Shown: positions 54,865 to 64,000 of the stretch, piece by piece
Layout: the number at the start of each line of letters is the position of its first letter
How positions within the stretch are numbered: the first letter of the stretch is position 1
Assembly: GCA_019044685.2 (NCBI GenBank)
Contig: JAGTXX020000010.1
Location: 1-64,000, forward strand
Origin: Nannochloris sp. 'desiccata'
Lineage: Eukaryota > Chlorophyta > Trebouxiophyceae > Chlorellales > Chlorellaceae
Length of the DNA: 64,000 bases
Direction: 5' to 3'
Position numbers and translations under genes: made by a program
The notes under the pieces: model-generated
Told to the model about the DNA's origin: nothing
Database searches by the model: none
What the model saw: the letters and a program-made list of their open reading frames with translations, nothing else

Positions 54865-55190
54865 TGTAAGTGTATAATGGCATAGTCCGTGAAGGAGGCA
54901 GGGTTTTTATCTCCCCGGCGAGGAATGTTCAGTTGGCGGTGAAAATGCGTTCCTCACCAAAATGAGATAAAAAGCCAGTGTAGCTGCGTCTGAGCAAGGC
55001 AGCTCACTGCATACAACCAGTACATTAGTAGATGAAAGCGTGGTGACGATTGACTGATGTTTCTTCACCAACTGGTGCTATTAGACAGCTTGACAGCCAC
55101 TGGTGGTGCCGGTGGCGACGGCGAGAACAAGCAGGATTTTCGTCTCACGGCAGGAGCGACTCAACCAAAGGAACAAGGAGCGCAGCTTTT
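54865..55190 (-). repeat. Dispersed repeat R, partial, 3' of ATPase copy 4
   Basis: Starts like the other R copies (CTCCCCGGCGAGGAATGTTC, GCGTTCCTCACCAAAATGAG), then diverges strongly after CTGCGTCTGAGCAAGGCAGC and fades out near 55190. Confidence 0.6.
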
Positions 55191-55289
55191 GCAAAGGCAC
55201 CGCCGCTCTCCCGCCCATCAGTCGCCTTCGTTGATACCGCCGCTTTTAGCTTCGCTTTTCCAGTGCGCCACTACTCCAGCAGGCTTCAG

Positions 55290-55645
55290 ATGCTGCGCTG
55301 GGTTACGGCCAGGAAGAGAATCATTCTTTGTAGCGTGGGCAGAAGGCCGTGCTGGTGCCCGTGGAAACCATCGTGAAAATCGCCGTTTTTTATTGTTTTT
55401 TATATATTTAGGGTTATATATATTTTTTACTTTTGCGAAAATGCAAATGGTTGCTTCACGTATATAACTCAATCTGACACCATGCCATCAAGTTAGATAG
55501 GTTTGGCGAAGCTGGAAATAGGGCAGGCTTGAAGAAAACATCAAAGCTCGTGGAGGTCGAGCACTCTGGCAGTGATTTCAGCGGAGGTTCCTTCGATGCA
55601 TCGACCCTCTTGTCCTTAGAGAGGCATTAGCAGATGGTCCTGCAT
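55290..55645 (+). repeat. Dispersed repeat S, copy 1
   Basis: Matches 59815-60150: ACGGCCAGGAAGA, CATCGTGAAAATCGC, CACGTATATAACTCAATC, ATCAAGTTAGATAGGTTTGG and the frame FGEAGNRAG..KKTSKL to SFDASTLLSL. Looks like the 3' part of a mobile element with a short coding remnant. Confidence 0.6.
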
Positions 55646-56550
55646 TTGGCGATGGAGTCCATGCTGACCCGTAGGAAAGGAGAGAATTTTGTGAACCTTG
55701 AGAATTTTTCAAAAACCCACACTTTTTTTACCCGTCGACGCCAGGCAGTTACGTAGACTTATTTTCTGATTATAATATTAAACGACCATTATATCGTTAT
55801 ATTGATTCTTCTTTTTTATTTATCACAGCTAAATTATGCACGTTTCTATCCTTCTTTTGCAGGCTTCTTCTTCAAACGGTCCCACCGCCAGCACAGCCGC
55901 TGCATTACAGAGAAGGAAGAAATTCCTAATTTTCTACTCCCTCCCCCATGTAAAGAAGCCTCGCTCTGGCACTGGTTCTATTTCTTCTGATATCTCTGAA
56001 CATGATTTTAGCGATCTTTGTCCTTGTTGCCTGACGTTGGCGCTGGTGATTTGCCCTCACGTTTGATTTTGTTTTTCAAACTTTCTTTTTCCCCTGTCGA
56101 TTTTTTCCCTACCCCTTATTAACCCCAACTGGTGTCGGCTGATTCGAAGAGTTATTTTGAATAGGGGTGGCCTGAAGCTCGGTGCTTCTCTCGATCCCTA
56201 AGTCACCCTGTTGGGGTTATTTTGTTTTGTTTTGTTTGAAGCCTTGTTTTGTTTCTTCCCTTGTTTGGGTATTGGACCTAAATAACCATTTTGACATTAT
56301 ATGCATAGTTTGACTAGTATACAGGTAAAAAGGAGAAATCGGAGAAGATAAAATAGAAATTGATAAAGCAAAGCTTCGACCCCCGCTGCTGCCTTTGCTC
56401 CCCAAGAATGCTGAAGAGTCCATGTTGATGTTACCTCTCCTGCAAATGGATTCCACTACGTCCTAATTCTTCCCACAGGGTTTTAGGTTGCGTAGCCGGC
56501 AGGAAGGTAAAACCATCTGAAATCCCTACCCAAAGGCCGCTGAGATGGAA
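55646..56550. other. Intergenic, no gene recognised
   Basis: Includes a frame with many Ser/Pro codons near 55.85-56.06 kb, judged weak, and AT-rich DNA. Confidence 0.4.
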
Positions 56551-56554
56551 TCCA

Positions 56555-57000
56555 GCGGTTGCTGTTGCTGTTTCAAAATAAAAAGGAGCAAAGTAGCCCA
56601 CTGCCTTTACTCGTTGTTGTTTATGATTTACAAAAGAAATTTTACTTGCCTTCTGGAGGGTGTCGGCCTTTCGCCTTGCGGTTCTGAGAGATGTTAACCA
56701 CTGTAGGAGAATCAAAAACGCTGTAACCATTATTATTTTTAAAGAAGAAGAAAAATGTACCTGCTCGAAAAAGCTTTTTTATTGGAATTATTAATGGTAG
56801 AGACGGCAATTTTTCGTCTTTTTCAACTTCTTTAAAAATAATAATGGTTACAGCGTTTTTGATTCTCCTACAGTGGTTAACATCTCTCAGAACCGCAAGG
56901 CGAAAGGCCGACCCCCCTCCAGAAGGCAAGTATAATTTCTTTTGAACATGATAAACAACAACGAGTAAAGGCAGTGGGCTACTTTGCTCCTTTTTATTTT

Positions 57001-57012
<12 letters not shown>
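56555..57012. repeat. Long hairpin: ~200-bp inverted repeat
   Basis: Left arm about 56555-56756 and right arm about 56819-57012 are reverse complements with few mismatches, separated by ~62 bp. Each arm contains AACCGCAAGGCGAAAGGCCG, bounded by sequences resembling a splice acceptor (CTCCTACAG) and a GC donor (AGAAGGCAAGT). The right arm runs into the hexamer repeat. Confidence 0.85.

Positions 57013-57076
<64 letters not shown>
57001..57076 (+). repeat. (CAACAG)n hexamer array
   Basis: About 12.5 copies of the hexamer, at the outer edge of the right hairpin arm. The corresponding place in the left arm has only about two copies (GGTTGCTGTTGCTGTTTC). Confidence 0.95.
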
Positions 57077-57306
57077 GTAAAAGCATCTTAGGTATTTCGT
57101 CTATTATTATCCTTTTTATGACAATTCTACAGATCAAAATGTTACAAAGTTCTAAAAAGCAAAATAGCCATCATAATGATTTCTTTTTTAATTTGCTCCG
57201 CTCACTCCCGGAGGCAGCGGAGAAAAAGGGGACACTTCCACTACAGAGAGTGAAACACTACACAGTTTTTTTTTCTACATCGACATCTTTCTGCACTTCC
57301 TTCAAT

Positions 57307-59202
57307 TTAGGGTTTTTGTTTCATCCATTTATTGGCAGCCGAGAAGTGTGCTGCAGAAGGCATCGTCATTACGTCATCCAGATCTTCTTCCTCAACGTCC
57401 TCAGGGCCAAATGCCTGCCTAGGAACGTCCTTGGCCAGCTCAAAGTAGGGACGCATATTCAAGACGTTCCACTCTACCATGGAGTGCAGGATCTGATCTG
57501 CATCGACTCCTTCAGGCATGGGCACCTTCGGAGGACCCTCCAGTGCAGCAGCGGCTTTCTTCTTTGGAACAGCATGGTGCTCACTTTCGACAATGAGGGG
57601 CACCACAGCTTTGTAGTGGTCTGCTGTCCACAGAGCTGGCCCAGCACCAATCGGAGGAACAAGAGCTTTGGGGCCATTGCGAATAATATCTCTCACTTTT
57701 TTAGCAGGCTGAATAAGAATACTTTTTATCCCTGCGTGGCAAGAAAGGAAAGATAGAAATCTTGAAAAAAAAATCAAAATAAAAACGATAATGAGTTTGT
57801 TTATTCATCTCTCGCCTTTCTCCCAAGTTCCTGTTGTACTGCCCGCAGAGTTAACACAGCGAGAAAGAGTAAACATGCTGCCTCCACACGCTTCGAAAAC
57901 TTCCTTCCAATCGTCATCATTCATCTCTAGCTTTGGATACTTGGAGATCCACCCTGGCCAAAACTCTTCTTCGCCATTTCCATCCTCCATTTTGCCGCCA
58001 CGCACAAACCTCTCAGCTTCCTCCTCTGGCAGGTCTCCCAACACTATTACCTCGAAGACTGTCTCCCCGTTGCCTCTTTGTAGCCATGACACCATGAAGG
58101 ACTCGGAGGTCAGCAAGATCACATGGGCCTTTTTTTCTTGCTTTGCAATGCGCTGCAGAAAGTCCACGAAGTTGGTAAGGTCCGTCGGATACTTCTCCTC
58201 CCATTCTCTGAGCCTGTTTACCTCATCAATGATTATGGTGGGGTACTTCTTCTGGGATATGGTGCCGCATGTCGGCAGCATGTCCAAAAGGGCTAGAAAA
58301 GATTTCTGGATGTGCGCCAGGTCGCCAAGTTCAGCCTTCGCTTCGTTAAAAAACCCTTTCTTCACCACTTTTCCTATTACTGAAGACATTTCCATGCCAT
58401 ATTTGACTTGTTCTGGCAACAGCGGAAACCCCGACAACTTCTCCACCACTGTAATAAACCAATACCAGAAAAATGTCTTACGACGCTCCATAATAAGCTT
58501 CAGAAGTTGCTGAGCCATATCCTTGGGTGTCGGTGCCCCTTCCAATCCGCAGTCGACGTAGATGACAGGTTGATTAGTGGCATCCCTAGAGATGAGCTCA
58601 GCCTTCAATCTCGACTTGCCGCAATTTTTGGGACCCACAATCAGCAGTACTTCAATCGGTCTATTATCTAGCTTTTCTTGAAGAAACTTCATCTCAAAGG
58701 AACGATTATAGAAACGAAGATCTACAGGGCCCTTAACAGCCTCTCTCTGAATCGCCTCAGCCTTCATTGCAGCCTCTCTCCGAATCGCCACAGCCTTCAT
58801 TGCAGCCTCGACCTGCGACGCCAACATGAGCCTACGTGCCTCGTCCGTTTCTGAGGGATCGCTGTAGGTCACTGAAGCTTCAGAAAGAACATTTTCTGCT
58901 GGATTTGCAGATTCTACAGTTGGAGAATGCCACAGGTCCCCTTTGTTGTTCATCTCGGAAAATTGCTTAAAACGGGAAAGCCGCCATGATCGAGCTGAGA
59001 GGGCCGGAGATTCTGTGCCGATGAAAAAAGATGAGGTAGATCGAGATAGACTCTCACATTTTACGTGGTTATCTCCATAGAATTGACCCGTTGGCTTCTG
59101 CTGGTGTCTCACACCAAGTTGACGAGACTGATTCATCACCGTCACCGGGACTGATTTCATGCTGCATGTCGCCCGAGGGCGGAAGCTTTGGACGTGTACC
59201 AT
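57307..59202 (-). CDS. ATPase_2-like P-loop ATPase, divergent copy 5
   Basis: Two exons, 59202-57816 and 57731-57307, joined in phase 1 by an 84-bp intron with a GC-type donor (GAAAG/GCGAGA) and acceptor CACGCAG; 603 residues. An N-terminal extension of ~165 residues (with an Ala/Glu-rich segment, AAMKAVAIRREAAMKAEAIQ) precedes the core FYNRSFEMKFLQEKL. Walker A is VGPKNCGKSRLK, Walker B TIIIDEVNRLREW, followed by HVILLTSESFM. The C-terminal region keeps ACGGSMFTLSRC and HSMVEWNVLNMRPYFELA, matching exon 3 of copies 1-4. Exon 1 covers what is split by two introns in the others. No repeat R next to it. Probably an older, single-copy relative. Confidence 0.75.
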
Positions 59203-59814
59203 GGCCTAATGGCCACTACCAAGCATTTAGGGAATACCTGGCAAAGATGGCGATCATAGAAGAAGAAGATCTTTCCGTAAATTCGTCAGTGTCTCTGTTT
59301 AGGTTCTTCACTTCAGAATTTTTGCTTACTCAGGTCTTAAAAGTTCAATTACTGTTGCGAGAATGAATAAAAATGCGCCTACTGGCCAAAATTCTCCGAT
59401 TATGCTATTGCTTGGCAACTTCAAGTTGGCAGGTTGCTTGAGAGACAAACATAAACATAAATTAGCGAGAGAGACAGCGAGATGGCTTTATTTAGCCCCT
59501 CGGCGCAATTGGGCTAAACACTGCTCAGGGGGGACAATTTTCTGGAGCTTTATCTGAAGCTTTTGAGGGTGAGATCCGCCCTGAGGATCGGAGTGTGATC
59601 ACATCGTTATGGCAACTTGACGATTTAAAAGACACAATGTATCCACAGCGATGACATATTTTTTGAGATCAATGGCGAGGATTGGAGTCCTCTGCTCATA
59701 GAGACGCGGCATTTCTTTCTGTGCCTTCAGCCTCCCCTCTGCCACCCATCCCCGCCCGCCTGCAACAGCCTCGCTCAGGGGCAGCTATCTCCAGCCTGGC
59801 CTGAGGCTGCGGGT
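59203..59814. other. Intergenic, nothing recognised
   Basis: Upstream of ATPase copy 5. No gene seen. Confidence 0.4.
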
Positions 59815-60150
59815 GACGCATGTTGAGCAGCTCGGTGACGGCCAGGAAGATCATCGTTCTTTGCAGCGTGGCCAGACGGCCGTGTTTGTGGCCGTGAGAA
59901 TCATCGTGAAAATCGCATGTCTTCTTCTTTTATTATTATCACTTTTGCGAAAATGCAAACGGCTGCGTCACGTATATAACTCAATCGGGTACTCTGCACA
60001 CCATGCCATCAAGTTAGATAGGTTTGGCGAAGCTGGAAATAGGGCAGGCTCGAAGAAAACATCAAAGCTCTTGAAGGTTGAGCACTCCGGCGGAGATTCC
60101 AGCGGAGGTTCCTTCGATGCATCGACCCTCTTGTCCTTATAGAGACGTTC
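59815..60150 (+). repeat. Dispersed repeat S, copy 2
   Basis: Direct repeat of 55290-55645; the shared frame ends LDRFGEAGNRAGSKKTSKL...DASTLLSL. A further related patch (GGTGATGGAGTCCATTTTGAC) lies at about 60475, matching GGCGATGGAGTCCATGCTGAC at about 55650. Confidence 0.6.
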
Positions 60151-62072
60151 TTTTTCTGTATGAAATTTTTACAAGGTCTTTTTGAGTATATCATGCGAAA
60201 TAGATGAAGCACTCTAGCCAAAGAGAAAAGAAAGGGTGAAAAGAAAGAATTCGCCAAAAAAGGCTGCAATTTTTTAGTTTTTCAGCATGAGAAACAGGGA
60301 AGTGAATGGAAGCAAAGGGAAGATACAGTTCTGCTTGTTCTCCTCAACAAACGTATACCAATTTCTGGGGTCCGCTGGCGTCGCTGGGATGCCCTAGCTG
60401 CTAGGTGACACCAAAGGTCTTAATGACAAACCGGCGGGGCAGAGCTCGAAGAGGCAACAGATGGTGCTTCCCTCGGTGATGGAGTCCATTTTGACCTCCG
60501 CTTTTATCAAACAGGGCGCGTGGCTCCTTGGCGTCGACCATGCGGCGACGCTCGGCGGTGCTGGGGGAAAACGTTTCCCCGGTTTGAGCTAGGTGTTCAG
60601 CACGCTGCGAGGAGAACCTCGATGTCGAGAGCTCACTGTTGTGAGCTACGAAAGGGTTTGAAAGAGACGGGAGCTGAGAATCCATAACCGGGCTGCAGTG
60701 ACCGTCGGCAGCTGCCCCTGCTGCATGTGAATTCTCGCGCTGGCAGGGACTGTGACAAGCATGATGGAGCCACTACGGGCTATCTAAAATATCTACGGGG
60801 TCCGCGAGGGTTTAAAAAAGAATAAAGTGAGTAAGAGAGGGTAGGCGTTTATAATTTGCAATCATCATGATTTCAATGATTGAAATAAATAGATAAACGG
60901 TTAAATTTTCAGGAAGTTTATTCACTTCATCTGTTTGAATTTGTTTCCATATATCAGTTAAGTTGGTATCCTAAAATCACCTGTAGAGCTTCCGATCCAA
61001 TTTAACTGCACTTTGCATCCATTCAAAATTTGAAGGGATGAATGAGGTGCTTGGAGATCAAATTATGATTTATTGAGCTTAGCCTATATTTGAAACATGT
61101 TTACCACATGAGATCAAGAAAATCAGCGCGGGCATCGCGTCAAGAAAGCGCCGCTAAGGTCATCTTTTCGTATTTTTATTTTCTGACCCACCGCCGCCAC
61201 AAGGGGAGTCAATGACTACCTTTGATACCCTATGCCAAATAGGCTTTTTTCAACCTTTCTTCTATCGTAATTGTTGCTGTGAATAAAGAATAGGAAGAAT
61301 ATGAGTTATACATAAAAGTTTCCAGCATTTATATTGTGCAAAAATGGCCCCTTTATTTTTTTAGCGACAAGACCGCCGCCGCTGGTGCCTCAAGATATTT
61401 TCGCATTAAAGTACCAATTCAATGAACGATTTTCCCACTTCTTCTATTAAAACTAGTTCAGTTAATGAATAATACAAAGAATAATGGCAAAGAGACAAGG
61501 AAAAAAGGGGCGATTTCGTACTTTATAGACCATTGCCAAACCATTGCCAAATACCACTTTTTGGCAACGGTTTGGCAATGGTGTAATAAAGAGAGTATAG
61601 CTCTTATTGAAGTGCCAAATGTGCATTTATCTGGATCTCCTGCGCCATACTGGCAGTACTATTGAAAGAAAAAGGTAAATAGGATGATATTGAAGGTTTT
61701 ATTGCATTAAATAACATCATACTTCTCAAGACCCTTTAAAGATGTCTTTAAAGAAAAATAGACACTTACACACCGACTCCGAGTCAAGAGGCTCTTGCTG
61801 CACAATCCCGCCTGGGCCAGCAATTGTGGGCGAGTGAGGTTCATGTGCTATATATATGGTATTTGAGGTCTCCTAGCCCTTCAATTCAAGAAGAAGTTCT
61901 TCTAGACTCTACCATTACCAGATCGGATCTTGCTATATACAGGTAATTTTTGCAAAGACATTCTTATTTTTGAGGGGAGAGGGGTATACTATAGATTGGG
62001 GATAGCCAGCGTTGATCAGCAACGATTTCTAGGGTAAGTTTTATTTCTTGGTCTGCTGTTTTTTCTCGCTCT
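60151..62072. other. Long stretch without a recognised gene
   Basis: Contains a 94-codon minus-strand frame (60401-60685, ATG at 60685) rich in Ser/Arg/His that overlaps the tail of repeat S and is probably an element remnant. Also an inverted short repeat around CCATTGCCAAACCATTGCC (about 61530-61580). Otherwise AT-rich with nothing to name. Confidence 0.4.
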
Positions 62073-62080
62073 CAGTTTTT

Positions 62081-62964
62081 TAGGGTTGGGACATTAAATT
62101 AAATTTACTTTAAATTTAGTGTTAAATTAAATTTAATCGCTAAATTAAATTGTTGTTCAAAGAATTTAGTAAATTCTTCAGCCTTAAGACTGGGCCACAT
62201 GTAAGATCCTCAAATAAGATGACTGATGTTAATGACATTGCACAGAATGAGCTGCATCCTTCGGAAGGAGCAACAAATAAGCTCGCCCCTGAAGGCAACG
62301 CACTAAACTCTGATCTGGCAAAGCTTGAGAAGAAAAAATCCGATGCCTTGCTGAATGCTGCTGATCCAGCTGCTTGCTATTGGTATTACTTCACTCCCAA
62401 GATGATCAGTGGCAAACCTGGCTTAGCCTGTAACTGCTGCGAGGTATATTCAACTACGTCGTTGCAGAACGTTACACAAATGATGAAAACCCATCTTGGC
62501 AACGAACCGCCGCTTGATGAGAAATTTAAGTAGCGACGATGACCGGGAAGAGGATGCCATGGACGTGCTTTTGGAAGTGGATGTTTCTGAAGATAAAGAT
62601 GAAGATCATGAAGAGATCATTATTGAATAATTTGTTGCAAATGAAATAATAAGTTTGAGAATTCTGCCGTTGAGCTGGTTGGCGGTGGTGAGCCTAAGCC
62701 ACTTTTTTTCTTTTTTTTTTGTAAGAATTAAAGTTTAGATTATCATATACTGTTATACTAGAACGATAACACCAACTTTCAAAGGTAAATGCGACAATTT
62801 TGCTTGTTGCGAGCATAGATCTGTGGATGTTGAATCACATTCGGTGATTCAATTTAACATCTACACTGGAGATAAAAAATTTAGCGCAAATTTAGTGCTA
62901 AACTCGCTAAATTAAATTTAATTTAGCGCTAAAGAGCAAAAAAAACTCTTTAGTCCCATCCCTA
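62081..62964 (+). mobile_element. Internally deleted hAT transposon (884 bp)
   Basis: Terminal inverted repeats TAGGGTTGGGAC (62081-62092) and, at the right end, GTCCCATCCCTA (62953-62964), one mismatch. Perfect 8-bp target duplication CAGTTTTT on both sides (62073-62080, 62965-62972). Subterminal AAATTAAATTTAA repeats occur at both ends. Eight-bp duplications and TAGGG-type ends are diagnostic for hAT. The transposase core is missing, so it is non-autonomous. Confidence 0.92.
62219..62629 (+). pseudogene. hAT transposase remnant: BED finger fused to C-terminal tail
   Basis: The ATG at 62219 opens 104 codons with a BED-type segment YWYYFTPKMISGKPGLACNC, CEV, then MMKTHL (C-x2-C and one His; the second His is not evident). 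The frame stops at 62531-62533. In another frame the sequence continues as an acidic tail LSSDDDREEDAMDVLLEVD...HEEIIIE, stop near 62629, of the type that ends hAT transposases. The middle (dimerisation and catalytic region) has been deleted, with a frameshift at the join. Confidence 0.7.
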
Positions 62965-62972
62965 CAGTTTTT

Positions 62973-63199
62973 ACTTGCACTTGTGTATTTTCCCCTCTAT
63001 CTGGTCTCTGTCTGACTTTGGACTTTGGTGGCTTTAAGCGCAGTAATTTGCAAACTTCAGCAAAGCTCATTCTTGATCTCAACTTCCGATTAACAAGTAT
63101 ATATATGTATCATTTTGTAGCATAGCGAGGACTCTGAGTTATTTCTAAGCTTGATCATATTTATTTAATGTTGAGTTGACGTCAATCCAAGGGCACAAC
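62973..63199. other. Upstream region of the sulfotransferase gene
   Basis: AT-rich, directly after the hAT target duplication. Should contain the promoter; no element identified. Confidence 0.4.
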
Positions 63200-64000
63200 A
63201 TGCAGCCAGTGAACTATCGCAAGCGTAAAAGGCAAGTATTTATGAGTGCATATTGACAGCTGAGGTGTTATCTGCAATTCACCGAAAATTAATTTGCTGT
63301 TTTTTTACAACTTTGTTTTTTCAATCCCGCCAGGCGCCAGGCTGCTGGCCTTCTACTATTAGTGATACTATTGCTGGGAATCTGGCGCTTTGGGAATACT
63401 AGAGCGGTATATAGCTATACAATTTCACAAGACACTAGGTAAGCGCGTTTTATTTATTTTCATTGTTCCCTGGGTGAGCCCAAGGTTGACGGCAATGGCC
63501 ACAACAGCAGAAAATATGTCATTATTTATCGACCAATTATTGATCCTCATCCTGTCCAACCCCTCTTATCTTTTCATCCAACTTTCTGCTGCAGCAGCGG
63601 TATACATGGAGCAGGAGATCTACTAGAACGTGATATTACCACAACGACCACTCTAACAGACCTTCGCTTTCCTCCAGAAACCCCCTTCCTTAAAGCTTTA
63701 TCCTCCTGCGATACCTTAGAATGCCTCAGAGACGCACACCAACTCCGTCATCGAGGCCGTGCTAAATATAATTTTCCACATTTTTTGATCATCGGTTTTC
63801 AAAAAACAGCCACCACGTCTCTTTACGGTCACCTCGCAGAGCACCCACAAGTCCTTAAACCATCTGGAAAAGAGCCTGAATTCCTCTCATTTGGATGTAG
63901 ATACAGACCACCTGCAGACTGTCCATTACACGCTTCACAAAGGTACATAAATACAACTCTTCGTCTCCAAGAATTTATCGAAGCTGAAGGCCGTCTCAGT
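63200..64000 (+). CDS. Type II membrane sulfotransferase, 5' part
   Basis: Three exons visible: 63200-63231 (GC donor AAAAG/GCAAGT), 63334-63438 (donor GTAAGC) and from about 63595 (or 63598) to beyond the window. A short basic N-terminus (MQPVNYRKRKRR) precedes a signal anchor AAGLLLLVILLLGIW, typical of Golgi enzymes. The frame continues through FPHFLIIGFQKTATTSLYGH, the 5'-phosphosulfate-binding loop of PAPS-dependent sulfotransferases, then EPEFLSFGC. Closest in style to carbohydrate (heparan or galactan) sulfotransferases, as needed for sulfated polysaccharides in algae. The catalytic C-terminal half is outside the window. Confidence 0.85.

Noticed and set aside
55050..55470. Plus-strand frames of 108 and 136 codons
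   Set aside because: They run across the boundary of diverged repeat R and repeat S, so they are not a single coherent coding region.

Overview
The window is nuclear DNA of a photosynthetic eukaryote, most likely an alga. Genes carry spliceosomal introns (GT-AG, several GC-AG). Several housekeeping proteins belong to plastid or organelle pathways: a CRT-like plastid thiol transporter, Mg-protoporphyrin IX methyltransferase, a transit-peptide-bearing O-acetylserine (thiol) lyase and an MnmE/TrmE GTPase. I cannot fix the lineage from sequence alone; green or red algae both remain possible.

Layout. 1-1.3 kb: CRT-like transporter (minus, cut by the window edge, two small frameshifts). 1.5-7 kb: tandem duplication of a three-exon gene for a putative PD-(D/E)XK nuclease-like protein with an N-myristoylation-type start (copies A and B), separated by a degenerate telomere-like TAGGG repeat. 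7.5-10.6 kb: decayed Crypton-like tyrosine recombinase (YR) element, copy A. 10.7-18 kb: housekeeping block of ChlM (+), NHX-type Na+/H+ exchanger (-), cysteine synthase (-) and MnmE (-). 18.1-20.5 kb: YR element copy B, the best preserved, with the full R..K..HxxR..W..Y set. 21.3-24 kb: P-loop ATPase copy 1. 24.7-28.4 kb: nuclease-like copy C inside a region with inverted ends, plus a MITE with 27-bp terminal inverted repeats. 28.7-37 kb: membrane-anchored aspartic protease (+) and an alpha/beta-hydrolase-like protein (-), with a 295-bp direct repeat and an inserted coiled-coil gene between them. 38.5-43.8 kb: GA-tailed retroposon, Fic-domain gene fragment, and the five-exon ribonucleotide reductase large subunit. 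43.9-55.2 kb: repeat array with ATPase copies 2, 3 and 4, a truncated YR element (copy C), a second GA-tailed retroposon and many copies of a ~0.5-kb repeat, here called R. 56.5-59.2 kb: a long hairpin, a hexamer repeat and divergent ATPase copy 5. 62.1-63.0 kb: an 884-bp internally deleted hAT transposon with a perfect 8-bp target duplication. 63.2 kb to the end: the start of a type II membrane sulfotransferase gene.

Most notable: three unrelated multi-copy gene families (tyrosine recombinase, ATPase_2-like P-loop ATPase, myristoylation-type nuclease-like protein) all sit next to the same R repeat. R itself contains a piece matching exon 2 of the YR element. I infer a mobile-element family with a YR mobilising gene and ATPase/nuclease passengers, reminiscent of Crypton/Starship organisation. 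Passenger status is a hypothesis, not something the sequence proves. ATPase copies 1-4 are visible mosaics of one another.
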